Shown here: one piece after another, positions 41,675 to 52,388 of the stretch | How positions within the stretch are numbered: the stretch's first letter is position 1 | Layout of the letters: each line of letters begins with the position of its first letter | Source: Atopobiaceae bacterium | GTDB taxonomy: Bacteria > Actinomycetota > Coriobacteriia > Coriobacteriales > Atopobiaceae | Assembly: GCA_022655215.1 (NCBI GenBank) | Contig: JALCUE010000002.1 | Coordinates: 609,853-673,852, forward strand | Reading direction: 5' to 3' | DNA: 64,000 nucleotides | Notes under the pieces: generated by a model | The model's input: the letters and a program-made list of their open reading frames with translations, nothing else | Told to the model about the DNA's origin: nothing | The model's database searches: none | Position numbers and translations under genes: made by a program

Positions 41675-42649
41675 CTAGACGAGCATCGTGGGCGTCGTGC
41701 CCTTCTCGGCCATGTCGCAGATCCCGCCCACGCCGCTGGCCACCATGTGCGAGACGGCGACGTCCGTGTAGAAGGCCATGTGCTGCGTCATGATGACGTT
41801 CCTGAACTGATGCAGGTAGGCCATGTCGCGGTTCTTGAGGATCTCGACGCGGAGGTCGCGGTGCACGATGCCCTCCTCGCCTTCCACGACGTCGAGTCCC
41901 AGCGCGCCCACCTTGCCCGACTCGATGCCCCAGACCAGTGCCTCGGTGTCCATGAGGCCGCCACGCGCGCAGTTGACCAGCACCACCCCGTCGCGCATCC
42001 GCTCGATCTGGGAGCGTCCGATGATGTGATGGGTCTCGTCGGTGAGAGGCATGTGCAGCGTGATGACGTCGGACTCGACCAGAAGCCGGTCGAGGTCCAC
42101 GAGAGGCGCTCCCACATCGGTGGTGGCATGGGGGTCATATGCGATGACGCGGCTCCCGAACCCCGTGAGGTCGCGGATCACGGTGCGGCCTATCCTGCCG
42201 GCGCCCATCACGCCCACGGTGAGGTTCCCCAGCTCGCGTCCCTCGAGTCCCTCGAGGGAGAAGTCGTTCACCTGCCCGCGCCAGAGCGCCTGCTTGTACT
42301 GGCGCAGGCACATGAGCATGAGCATGACGGCGAACTCCGCCACGCCGTCGGGCGGATACGAGCCGCCGCAGACGTGCATGCCGAGTCTTCGAGCGGCGTC
42401 GAGGTCGATCTCGTCGGTGCCGATGATGCGCGATCCCACGTAGCGCACGCCCTGCTCAGACCAGGCCGCCAGGAGTTCCTCGTCCATCTCGACGCCCAGA
42501 CAGGTCACGCCCTCGCATCCTGCGGCGAGGACGGCGTTTCCCGGCGTGGGCGTCTCCTCGTGGAGGTCGACCGCGACGTGCCTGTCGGCCGCCATGCGCT
42601 CGAAGTCGTCCCTCTCGTCATCCCGCACCTGGAACGCGCAGATCCTCAT
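41675..42649 (-). CDS. D-isomer-specific 2-hydroxyacid (D-lactate) dehydrogenase
   Basis: A 324-residue NAD-dependent dehydrogenase. The dinucleotide site is VGVMGAGRIGRTVI. The catalytic triad appears as Arg in VNCARGGLMD, Glu in DVVEGEEG and His in IMTQHMAFYT. Similarity is strongest to fermentative D-LDH/VanH-type proteins reducing pyruvate to D-lactate. ATG 42649 follows GAGGGACGAGGCCCC. The frame is open far upstream because of antisense codon bias over ligA; that extension is not coding. Divergent from ligA. Confidence 0.88.
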   Translation of the reverse strand: MRICAFQVRDDERDDFERMAADRHVAVDLHEETPTPGNAVLAAGCEGVTCLGVEMDEELLAAWSEQGVRYVGSRIIGTDEIDLDAARRLGMHVCGGSYPPDGVAEFAVMLMLMCLRQYKQALWRGQVNDFSLEGLEGRELGNLTVGVMGAGRIGRTVIRDLTGFGSRVIAYDPHATTDVGAPLVDLDRLLVESDVITLHMPLTDETHHIIGRSQIERMRDGVVLVNCARGGLMDTEALVWGIESGKVGALGLDVVEGEEGIVHRDLRVEILKNRDMAYLHQFRNVIMTQHMAFYTDVAVSHMVASGVGGICDMAEKGTTPTMLV

Positions 42650-42724
42650 GGGGCCTCGTCCCTCTCGTCCGAACGCCATCCGATCGAGGGCCATCCGCCC
42701 CGCGACCATTTCCGTCGACGTTGA

Positions 42725-44983
<2,259 letters not shown>

Positions 44984-45010
44984 CCCTCTCGGACACCTCG
45001 TCCCCCACCC

Positions 45011-45033
45011 TTGACTTGGATCTGACTTCAAGT
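45011..45033 (+). promoter_or_regulatory. MerR-type operator upstream of cupin gene
   Basis: TTGACT (45011-45016) is followed by the dyad ACTTG (45014-45018) and CAAGT (45029-45033). This is the pattern of MerR-family sites placed between -35 and -10 (CTTGACTTGGA..TTCAAGT). Confidence 0.5.
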
Positions 45034-45091
45034 ACGAGGATGGTCCCATGCACAGTGCGCCGGATGGCGCGTCGACGGATGGGAGCGGGAC

Positions 45092-45508
45092 ATGGTGGAG
45101 CGGACGAGCGTCGCGGCTGACGGCGGCCTTTTCGGCAAGGGGCAGCCCAACACGGCATATGCCAGCTATTTCGTGGGGGAGAGCTATCTCAACCCGCTGG
45201 TGGGGCAGGACGTCAACGTGGCGAACGTCACGTTCGAGCCTGGATGCCGCAACGACTGGCACATCCATCACGTCACGGGGCAGATCCTGCTCGTGACCGA
45301 TGGCGAGGGTTGGTACCAGGAGTGGGGCGAGCAGGCCCGCAAGCTGGTCCCCGGGGACGTGGTCTACATCGCACCCGAGGTCAAGCACTGGCATGGGGCG
45401 ACGCGTGACTCGTGGTTCTGCCATGTGGCGATCTCCGCCATGGTCGAGGGTGCCACCAGCGAGTGGCTCGAGCCCGTCGCGGACGAGGACTACGCCAAGC
45501 TGGACTAG
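45092..45508 (+). CDS. Cupin-domain protein
   Basis: A 138-residue single-domain cupin. Metal ligands are likely His in DWHIHHVTGQILLV, Glu of the same motif region, and His in VKHWHGATRDSWF. Proteins of this kind are often encoded with carboxymuconolactone-decarboxylase-like or aldo-keto reductase genes under MerR-type control. Catalytic role unknown. ATG 45092 follows GGGAGCGGGAC. A MerR-like operator lies in its promoter. Confidence 0.85.
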   Translation: MVERTSVAADGGLFGKGQPNTAYASYFVGESYLNPLVGQDVNVANVTFEPGCRNDWHIHHVTGQILLVTDGEGWYQEWGEQARKLVPGDVVYIAPEVKHWHGATRDSWFCHVAISAMVEGATSEWLEPVADEDYAKLD

Positions 45509-45559
45509 CCGCTTCAGGCATGTGGTGCCACGTCGGCGCCGACCTCCTGTACTAGAATC

Positions 45560-45598
45560 GGGCCTGACCGGACCACGTGTGACGGCTCGGTCAGGCCC
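45560..45598 (+). terminator. Hairpin between cupin and membrane protein genes
   Basis: GGGCCTGACCG (45560-45570) and CGGTCAGGCCC (45588-45598) are perfect arms, followed by ACTCTTCT. It may end the cupin transcript. A TAGAAT -10 (45553-45558) lies just before it, so it could also be the 5' hairpin of the next message. Confidence 0.6.
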
Positions 45599-45616
45599 AC
45601 TCTTCTGGAGGTCGAC

Positions 45617-46216
45617 ATGAGCATGAGCGACCAAGTCGCATCCCAGGTCTCGCTGGCGTCGACGGGGCACGTGGCCCTCGTCATCTGCTCGATCCTCTAC
45701 CTCGCCTGGTGGTGGCTCTTCTTCCGATCCGACTCACCCAAGCTCGAGGGCGTGGCCTATATCGCCGGTGCCTCGCTCATCGTGGCGGCGGCGATCGCGG
45801 GATGCATCGGTGCCGTCATGGTGGGCAACGCCACCGGCTCCCTCGCCGCCGAGGCAAGCTCGACGCCCATCCCCACCTGGACCGTCGCGGTCGGTGGCGT
45901 CGTGGTCTATCTCGTGCTCCTCGGGCTCACCGCCAACGTCTTCCATCGCACGCCCACCACGGAGCTCCTCCTCATCGTGGGATGGGCGGCACTCGAGCTC
46001 GGTCTCGTCAACGCGCTCGTCGGGACGGGGGTCCTGTCGACGACCATGTCCTGCATGCTGCTCGCCCTCGTGCTCGTCCTCTTCTGTGGGAGCATGGTCT
46101 GCTACATGCTCTATTACCGGCTCGACGCCTGGCCAGCGTTCGTGGACGGCTGCGTGCCCCTCGTCAGCGTGGGCATCGTGTCCATGGTCATCATCCTCGT
46201 GTTGAGATGGGCCTGA
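45617..46216 (+). CDS. Hypothetical six-helix membrane protein
   Basis: A 199-residue protein with about six hydrophobic segments, including HVALVICSILYLAWWWLFF, YIAGASLIVAAAIAGCIGAV and LLIVGWAALELGLVNALVG. No conserved catalytic or transport motif is seen and I do not recognise the family. ATG 45617 follows CTGGAGGTCGAC. It is convergent with another unknown membrane protein. Confidence 0.75.
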   Translation: MSMSDQVASQVSLASTGHVALVICSILYLAWWWLFFRSDSPKLEGVAYIAGASLIVAAAIAGCIGAVMVGNATGSLAAEASSTPIPTWTVAVGGVVVYLVLLGLTANVFHRTPTTELLLIVGWAALELGLVNALVGTGVLSTTMSCMLLALVLVLFCGSMVCYMLYYRLDAWPAFVDGCVPLVSVGIVSMVIILVLRWA

Positions 46217-46226
46217 GCGCCCGGGC

Positions 46227-47171
46227 TCACTCCTGGCTGACCGACATGACCCTCGAGGGGGCCATCGTCACGTCATAGGCGATCGAGTCGCCGTTCTCGT
46301 CCGTGCAGACGAGCCTCGTCGAGCCCACATGTGACGTGGTCACCTTGACCCTGTCGCCCTCGACCTCCACGGTCCCGAACGACGGATCGTCCAGCTGGCA
46401 TGACCAGGTGCCGGACCCATCCGCATCCCCCGCGTCGATGGTGATGCCCACGGAGGACGTGGGAGGGGAGACGAAGAGGATCGTGATCGAGACCACGGTC
46501 ACCACGAGGGCGATGCCCAACGCGACGAGCCTGTCGTCCATCGTGTTCTTGAGGGCGAGCACCAGCACGACCACCTGACCGAAGCAGAAGACGGCCGACA
46601 GCAGGTGGTGGGGGAACGAGTAGCTCACCTTGAACACGAACCCGGCCCCGAGGACCACGAGGACCACGCATGGTATGGCGAGCAGGAGCGAGCCCACCCG
46701 GTCCTGGCGCTTCGCGAGGTATGCCAGGGCGCCGGCCGGGAAGGTGAACAGCGACAGCACGAACCAATATGAGTAGTACTCCCAGGGGAAATAGCCCAGC
46801 CAGGGCATCTCGACCACGTAGACGATCGGCTGGGACACGAGGAAGAACACACCGCACTTGAGTGCCGCCTCGCCCGGACCCTTGCAGTTGCATGCGACGA
46901 CCATGCCGAAGAGCACCCACCACTCGGGGGTGACCGCGATGTCGCGGAACGACGTGTCATAGAGGAGGGGGACCTCGTTCACGAGCCCCGTGACCACTCC
47001 GGTCACGACCGCGAACACGAGGACGTGGCGCCAGCTCATGTCGAGGCCGCCCAGGAGGTGACGCGCCCAGCCGATGAGGGTCCTGCGCCTCTCCATGACC
47101 GTGTCGAACGTGGTCGGCACGCCCGTCTCGCCCATGGGCTGGCTCTCCTCGGTCTCGGATTGGTCGGACAT
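46227..47171 (-). CDS. Hypothetical membrane protein with C-terminal extracytoplasmic domain
   Basis: A 314-residue protein. About 55 cytoplasmic residues precede seven or so hydrophobic segments (HVLVFAVVTGVVTGLV, EWWVLFGMVVACNCKGPGEA, and others). A soluble tail of about 80 residues follows (TIDAGDADGSGTWSCQLDDP, STRLVCTDENGDSIAYDV) with two Cys that may form a disulfide. Family not recognised. ATG 47171 is used; a GTG at 47180 is an alternative. Confidence 0.75.
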   Translation of the reverse strand: MSDQSETEESQPMGETGVPTTFDTVMERRRTLIGWARHLLGGLDMSWRHVLVFAVVTGVVTGLVNEVPLLYDTSFRDIAVTPEWWVLFGMVVACNCKGPGEAALKCGVFFLVSQPIVYVVEMPWLGYFPWEYYSYWFVLSLFTFPAGALAYLAKRQDRVGSLLLAIPCVVLVVLGAGFVFKVSYSFPHHLLSAVFCFGQVVVLVLALKNTMDDRLVALGIALVVTVVSITILFVSPPTSSVGITIDAGDADGSGTWSCQLDDPSFGTVEVEGDRVKVTTSHVGSTRLVCTDENGDSIAYDVTMAPSRVMSVSQE

Positions 47172-47205
47172 GTCGGTCACCCTCTTCCTGACCTGAGCCC
47201 TGCGG

Positions 47206-47619
47206 CTACTTCTCGGCGGCCTTCCTGACCCTCATGCCGAAGACGAGGCCGATGGCGGGGACGAGCACGACCGCCAGGTGCGTGAGGACGGAGCCCATGT
47301 CGGACGCGCCGCCGCAGGCGACCTCGTAGATGTAGAGCACGAGGTAGATAGCCGCGATCGCCGTGCAGATTCCGGCCCAGACGATGAAGCCGCCGATCTT
47401 CGAGGGCGTGTTTGCGCCCTTGATCCCACTGATGGCCATGCCTATCGAGAGGACCGTGATCGCCGCAGCGAGCGCGATCACCACGAAGGTCGCGGCGCTC
47501 ACGTCAGCGCCCATGCTCGCGGCTGCCGCCGTCGTCAGCGCGGTGACCACCGCATAGATTATGCCGACGACGAACATCACGATGCTGACTATCTTTACCA
47601 CCTTGCGCTCGGATGACAT
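47206..47619 (-). CDS. Hypothetical four-helix membrane protein
   Basis: A 137-residue protein with four hydrophobic segments (IVSIVMFVVGIIYAVVTAL, FVVIALAAAITVLSIGMAI, GFIVWAGICTAIAAIYLVL, LAVVLVPAIGLVFGM) and basic ends. ATG 47619 follows GAAGGGGCCCCACAT. It lies 34 bases upstream of the previous membrane protein on the same strand, so the two are probably co-transcribed. Family not recognised. Confidence 0.75.
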   Translation of the reverse strand: MSSERKVVKIVSIVMFVVGIIYAVVTALTTAAAASMGADVSAATFVVIALAAAITVLSIGMAISGIKGANTPSKIGGFIVWAGICTAIAAIYLVLYIYEVACGGASDMGSVLTHLAVVLVPAIGLVFGMRVRKAAEK

Positions 47620-47746
47620 ATGTGGGGCCCCTTCCGGTCTCATGTCCAGCGTGGCGGGGGAGAAGGCTCCCCCGCACCCGGCGGCCTCGTCCGGCCGCCG
47701 TCGTCCACTCGTCACAGGATACGTCATGCGGATGGTATGTACCCGC

Positions 47747-48235
47747 CTACGCCCCCGCGACCTCCTCGCGCCAGCCCTTGCACACGTCCACCCATCCGGA
47801 GGACGCGCCCACGTGCTCGAGCTCGTCAAGGGTGAGCCCGATCGCGCTGTTCGCGCTGCCGCATGCCGGCCAGACCTCGTCGAAGCGCCTGAGTGACTCG
47901 TCGAGATAGGTCACCACGCCGTCGGCCACGGCGAACGGGCACACGCCGCCCACGGCATGCCCCACGAGACCCTCCACCTCGTCGGCGGGGATCATCTTCG
48001 CCTTGCAGGAGAAGGTCGCCTTGTACGCCTTGTTGTCCACCTTCGCGTCTCCTGCGCAGACGACGAGGATGGGCGAGCCGCCCACCAAGAACGAGAGCGT
48101 CTTGGCTATGCGGGCGGGCTCCACGCCCACGGCCTCGGCTGCGAGCTCCACGGTCGCGCTCGAGGAGTCGAACTCCCGGATGCGCGGTCCCATCCCGAAC
48201 CCGTCGAGATAGTCCCTCACCTTGTCGATGGCCAT
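47747..48235 (-). CDS. YbaK/EbsC-family Cys-tRNA(Pro)-type deacylase
   Basis: A 162-residue trans-editing domain of the YbaK/ProX class. Motifs: ELAAEAVGVEPARIAKTLSF, ILVVCAGDAKVDNKAYK, VGHAVGGVCPF and the C-terminal SANSAIGLTLDELEHV. These free-standing domains hydrolyse mischarged tRNA, but substrate preference cannot be told from sequence. ATG 48235 follows GGGAGGAGACC. Divergent from the DeoR regulator. Confidence 0.88.
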   Translation of the reverse strand: MAIDKVRDYLDGFGMGPRIREFDSSSATVELAAEAVGVEPARIAKTLSFLVGGSPILVVCAGDAKVDNKAYKATFSCKAKMIPADEVEGLVGHAVGGVCPFAVADGVVTYLDESLRRFDEVWPACGSANSAIGLTLDELEHVGASSGWVDVCKGWREEVAGA

Positions 48236-48299
48236 GGTCTCTCCTCCCGTTCTTTTTCGGGTGAGTCTAGCACTCCCATGACGCGCCCCCACCTCGTGT

Positions 48300-48348
48300 A
48301 TGACATAACATGACACGAAATGACTAAAAATGATTTACAATGACCGCA
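48300..48348 (+). promoter_or_regulatory. Five 10-base tandem TGAC repeats upstream of deoR-type gene
   Basis: TGACATAACA, TGACACGAAA, TGACTAAAAA, TGATTTACAA and TGACCGCAAA follow each other without gaps from 48301. The spacing equals about one helical turn, so repeated protein contacts fall on one DNA face. A TACAAT -10 lies in the fourth unit (48336-48341). Likely operator array for the DeoR-family protein. Confidence 0.65.
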
Positions 48349-48399
48349 AAGGGTCCATACTGGATGTCGACAAGGGTCACGCCGGACGGGGAGGACGCC

Positions 48400-49149
48400 A
48401 TGCTCGCGACGGAACGGTTGAACAACATCGTCACGTGGCTCGGGGAGGACGAGGGCCTCACCGTGTCCGAGCTCGCCGAGCGCCTCGGCGTCTCCGTCTC
48501 CACGGTGCAGCGCGACCTGAGGAAGCTCGAGGGTCAGGGTTCGATCCTCCGTGCGCGCGGCGGGGCGCTTCCCGCCGGCTATCACATGACCACGGCCCTC
48601 ACCGAGGTCGAGACCTCCTCGAAGGAAGGCGTCGCCGCCACCGAGAAGACCGCCGTCGCCGCGGCTGCGGCCACGCTCGTGGAGGACGGCGAGTGCATCT
48701 TCCTCGACTCCGGAAGCACCCTCGGGTATCTTGCGCCCCATGTCGCCTCGCGGCCCATCTCCATCGTCACCAACTCCCTCTATCTCGTGAAGCGTCTCGG
48801 CGACTGTCGTGCCGACGTCACGCTCGTGGGCGGTACCTACGACCATCGCTATGACATGTGCCTCGGCCAGATGGCCACCGACGCGATCTCGAGGCTCAAC
48901 TTCGACGCCGCGTTCCTTTCCGCGAGCGGCGTGGACGCACGGTCGGGGAAGGTCATGGCGATCGGTTCGGACCTCGGGATGCTGAAGCAGCTCGTCATGG
49001 CGAACGCCGCCAAGAGCCACCTCCTCGTCGATTCGAGCAAGTTCCAGCAGCGCGCCATGGACACCTTCGCCCGTCTCGGTGACTTCGACACGGTCATCAC
49101 GGATTCCTGGCCGGAGGGCAAGCGCCCGGCCAATCTCATGCTTGCCTAG
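48400..49149 (+). CDS. DeoR/GlpR-family transcriptional regulator
   Basis: A 249-residue regulator. The N-terminal helix-turn-helix is LTVSELAERLGVSVSTVQRDLRKLEGQG, followed by RARGGALP. The effector domain binds phosphorylated sugars in this family; DSGSTLGYLA and DSSKFQQRAMDTFARL are its typical phosphate-site blocks. ATG 48400 follows GGGGAGGACGCC. It directly precedes the NanE-like, glycyl radical enzyme and activase genes, which it probably controls through the TGAC repeat array. Confidence 0.88.
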   Translation: MLATERLNNIVTWLGEDEGLTVSELAERLGVSVSTVQRDLRKLEGQGSILRARGGALPAGYHMTTALTEVETSSKEGVAATEKTAVAAAAATLVEDGECIFLDSGSTLGYLAPHVASRPISIVTNSLYLVKRLGDCRADVTLVGGTYDHRYDMCLGQMATDAISRLNFDAAFLSASGVDARSGKVMAIGSDLGMLKQLVMANAAKSHLLVDSSKFQQRAMDTFARLGDFDTVITDSWPEGKRPANLMLA

Positions 49150-49236
49150 ACGGACCCACCGAACACGGCACAAGGCGATGGGCTCCCATCGCAGGACAGG
49201 TCAGACGGAGCAAGCAGACAAGAGAAGGAGATCGTC

Positions 49237-50013
49237 ATGTCCCAGAGCACCCATCCCATCCCCACCAACGTCACCGATCCCGCGAAGGTCGCCCTCATCG
49301 AGCCCATGCGCGGCGGGCTCATCGTGAGCTGCCAGGTGCAGCACGACGACCCCATCTACACGCCTGACATGGTGGTCAAGATGGCGGAGGCCGCCGAGTG
49401 GGCCGGCGCCGTGGCCATCCGTGCCAACTCCCCCGAGCAGATCAAGGCGATCAAGGAGGCCGTGAGCCTGCCCGTGATCGGCCTGTGGAAGGTCTGGCAC
49501 GACGACACCGACGTCTTCATCACGCCCACGATGCGTGAGGTGGAGGCCATCATCGAGGCCGGCGCCGACATCGTCGCCATGGACTGCACGGCCCAGACCA
49601 CCCATGAGGGCACCATCGCCTGGGAGCTCATGGACCAGGTCCGCGCCGCCCATCCCGAGATGCCCCTCTTCGCCGACGTCTCCGACTATGACGAGGCGAT
49701 CCACGCGGCCGAGCACGGCGCCGACATCGTGGCCCCCACCCTCTACGGCTACACCGCGGCCACCGGCAACATCGAGAGCGCCAACTACCGCCTGCTCGCC
49801 GACGTCTGCCGCGCCGTGGGCGACAAGGCCTACGTCATGGAGGAGGGCCACATCTACACGCCCGAGGATGCCATGAAGTGCGTCTTCCTGGGCGCCCACG
49901 CCGTGGTCGTCGGCAGCGCCATCACGCGTCCGCACCTCACCGCCAAGCGCTTCGTCGACCTCCTCGGCGGATACACCGACAACTGGCGTGAGGCCGAGAA
50001 GGCCCACCACTAG
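49237..50013 (+). CDS. nanE: NanE-like N-acylmannosamine-6-phosphate 2-epimerase
   Basis: A 258-residue TIM barrel. Signature blocks: MRGGLIVSCQVQ, AEWAGAVAIRANSPEQI, LPVIGLWK (catalytic Lys region), GADIVAMDCTAQTTHEG, PLFADVSDYDEAIHAAEHGADIVAPTLYGYT, and AHAVVVGSAITRP. The known reaction is ManNAc-6-P to GlcNAc-6-P, but no sialate lyase, kinase or deacetylase is nearby. Here it sits with a glycyl radical enzyme, so it may epimerise a different amino-sugar or sugar phosphate. ATG 49237 follows AGAAGGAGATCGTC. Confidence 0.8.
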   Translation: MSQSTHPIPTNVTDPAKVALIEPMRGGLIVSCQVQHDDPIYTPDMVVKMAEAAEWAGAVAIRANSPEQIKAIKEAVSLPVIGLWKVWHDDTDVFITPTMREVEAIIEAGADIVAMDCTAQTTHEGTIAWELMDQVRAAHPEMPLFADVSDYDEAIHAAEHGADIVAPTLYGYTAATGNIESANYRLLADVCRAVGDKAYVMEEGHIYTPEDAMKCVFLGAHAVVVGSAITRPHLTAKRFVDLLGGYTDNWREAEKAHH

Positions 50014-50076
50014 GCGACAGCCGCATCACACGTCGTCCCTGTGACCAGGCGGTCGCGTCCTCGAGAGGGAGTCATC

Positions 50077-52377
50077 ATGGCTCACAAGCACATCAACATA
50101 GACGGCGAGCAGAACGTCCAGGTCTCGAAGCCCATCGAGCCCGAGCTCACGCCCATCCGACAGCTCGAGCTCATGGAGCGCTACACCGAGGTCTACTCCG
50201 AGCACGCAGCCGACGACAAGGCGACCCGGGAGGTGGCCTGCCTCAAGGTCCTCTACCCGGCGCTCTTCCGTCACATCGAGGATGCCGACCTCATCGCGGG
50301 CCGCATGGACTTCCTGCCCATCGGCTTCGGCTCGGTCACGAGCGTCGGCGGCGTGGGCCATTACTGCGTCTTCCACAAGCTCCGTGCCTTCAAGGAGGAG
50401 CTCTCCAACGATGAGGAGCGTGCCCGGGTCGACGCCCTCTATGACTTCTGGCAGGACCATGACACCAAGGCGCTCTACTGCGACGACGTGCTCGACGAGA
50501 CCCATGTGGGTCGCTTCATCGACTGTGCCTATCCGCTCATGGCGACCGCCCGCCTCTCTGGGATGATGCTCGACTACACCAAGCTCATGAGGCTCGGCGT
50601 GGGCGGGCTCATCGCCGAGGTCCAGACTGGCATCGGCTCGGGCCGTGACAACGCGTTCATGCACGCCTGCGCGGACACGCTCCACCTCTTCCAGACGGTG
50701 ATCGATCGCGAGGTCGAGCTCACGCACGAGGCCGCCGCCGATGCGGAGTCCCGCGGTGACGCCGCCCGCGTCGCCGAGCTCCACGCGATGGCCGCCGACC
50801 TCGAGGCCGTGCGCGAGCAGCCGCCCGCGACCTTCCACCAGGCGCTCCAGCTCTTCTGGCTCTACGCCTTGTGCGCCGGCTGCATCAACTACGGTCGCAT
50901 GGACGTGGTGCTGGGGCCCTTCCTCAAGGCGGACGTCGACGCCGGGAGGATCACCGAGGACGACGCCTATCGCTGGCTCAAGAGCCTGTGGACCATGATC
51001 GAGAACCGTCGCACCACCGTGAACGGCCGCATCATCGTGGGCGGCAAGGGCAGGCCCGACGTGCCCGCCGCCGACCTCTTCTGCCGCATCGCGATGCGCG
51101 TCGCGCACGACTGCCGCTACGTCGAGCCCCAGTTCACGCTCCGCTTCGACTCCACCACTCCCGCCGACATCATGGATGCGGCCTACGACTGCATCGGGGC
51201 GGGCGCCACGTATCCCACGCTCTACAACGACGACGTCGAGGTCCCGGCCGTCGAGTACGGCATGCGCGTGGACCGCGAGGTGGCCGAGCAGTACGTGCCG
51301 TTCGGCTGCACGGAGTTCGTCATCCAGGGCAAGTCGGTGGGCACCCCCAACACGCTCATCAACCTGCTCAAGATCCTCCAGATGAGCCTGCGCGGAGGGG
51401 TCGACCCCTATGACGGCGTCGACAAGTCCGACGGCGTGGACGTGACGCCCCTGTCCGAACTCACCAGCTTCGAGGCCCTCTACGAAAACTACAAGCGTCT
51501 TCTCGACCACTACCTCGACCTGTCGACGGCGGCGCAGGCCCACTCCTACGAGGTCATGAACCACGAGGTCAGCTTCCTGTTCACCTCGATACTCATGGAT
51601 GACTGCCTGGGAAGGGGCAAGGCCCTGCTCGACGGCGGCGTCCAGATCCTGGGCGGCACCTGCGAGACCTACGGCAACATCAACACGTCGGACGCCCTCT
51701 GGGCCATCAAGCGCCTGGTGTTCGAGGAGGGCCGCTACACCCTGGCCGACCTCGTGAGGGCCGCGGACGAGGACTTCTCCGGCAACGAGCGCATGCGGCT
51801 CGACCTGTGGCATGCCGACAAGTACGGAAACGACCTCCCTGGCGTCGACGGCATGGCGAACGACCTGTACGAATACGTGGCGAAGGGCGTGCGAGACCGC
51901 GGCATCGATGCCGGCATGGGCTACTACCTCATCGTCATCTCCAACAACCAGACCAACACCGACTGGGGACACAAGACCGCGGCCTCGCTCGACGGCCGTC
52001 ATTCCGGTCTCTATCTCAACCCGGCCAACAACCCGCAGGGCGGCGCCGCGACGAGTGGGCCCACGGCCATGCTCAACTCGCTCGCCATCTTCGACGCGCG
52101 CTATCACGCTGGGTCGGTCCAGAACATCAAGTTCACGCCGCGTATGTTCAACCATGACCGCAAGAAGGTCCGCATGGCTCTCGACACCTACTTCAAGCGC
52201 GGCGGCTGCCAGCTCATGGTCACCGTGGTGGGGATCGGCGAGCTCGAGGACGCGCAGAGGCATCCCGAGAAGTACCCCGACCTGCTCGTGCGCGTGGCCG
52301 GGTACAGCGCGGTGTTCGTGAACCTCACGAAGGACGTCCAGGACGAGGTCATGAGCCGCACGCTCTGGGACGAGTAG
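50077..52377 (+). CDS. Glycyl radical enzyme of unassigned substrate (PFL superfamily)
   Basis: A 766-residue glycyl radical enzyme. The radical Gly is about residue 742 in RVAGYSAVF, 25 residues from the C-terminus. The thiyl Cys is about residue 411 in PFGCTEFVIQG; the following Glu at 413 gives the C-x-E pattern of dehydratases and C-S/C-N lyases. True pyruvate formate-lyase has a Cys-Cys pair instead. The N-terminal third, including GRMDFLPIGFGSVTSVGGVG, is unlike the glycerol or choline enzymes I know. Neighbours (DeoR, NanE-like epimerase, activase) point to a phosphorylated sugar or sugar derivative. ATG 50077 follows GAGAGGGAGTCATC. Confidence 0.85.
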   Translation: MAHKHINIDGEQNVQVSKPIEPELTPIRQLELMERYTEVYSEHAADDKATREVACLKVLYPALFRHIEDADLIAGRMDFLPIGFGSVTSVGGVGHYCVFHKLRAFKEELSNDEERARVDALYDFWQDHDTKALYCDDVLDETHVGRFIDCAYPLMATARLSGMMLDYTKLMRLGVGGLIAEVQTGIGSGRDNAFMHACADTLHLFQTVIDREVELTHEAAADAESRGDAARVAELHAMAADLEAVREQPPATFHQALQLFWLYALCAGCINYGRMDVVLGPFLKADVDAGRITEDDAYRWLKSLWTMIENRRTTVNGRIIVGGKGRPDVPAADLFCRIAMRVAHDCRYVEPQFTLRFDSTTPADIMDAAYDCIGAGATYPTLYNDDVEVPAVEYGMRVDREVAEQYVPFGCTEFVIQGKSVGTPNTLINLLKILQMSLRGGVDPYDGVDKSDGVDVTPLSELTSFEALYENYKRLLDHYLDLSTAAQAHSYEVMNHEVSFLFTSILMDDCLGRGKALLDGGVQILGGTCETYGNINTSDALWAIKRLVFEEGRYTLADLVRAADEDFSGNERMRLDLWHADKYGNDLPGVDGMANDLYEYVAKGVRDRGIDAGMGYYLIVISNNQTNTDWGHKTAASLDGRHSGLYLNPANNPQGGAATSGPTAMLNSLAIFDARYHAGSVQNIKFTPRMFNHDRKKVRMALDTYFKRGGCQLMVTVVGIGELEDAQRHPEKYPDLLVRVAGYSAVFVNLTKDVQDEVMSRTLWDE

Positions 52378-52388
52378 GGGAGGGCGAG

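Noticed and set aside
48300..48348. A CRISPR array
   Set aside because: The repeats are only 10 bases with no spacers and no cas genes; they fit an operator array.
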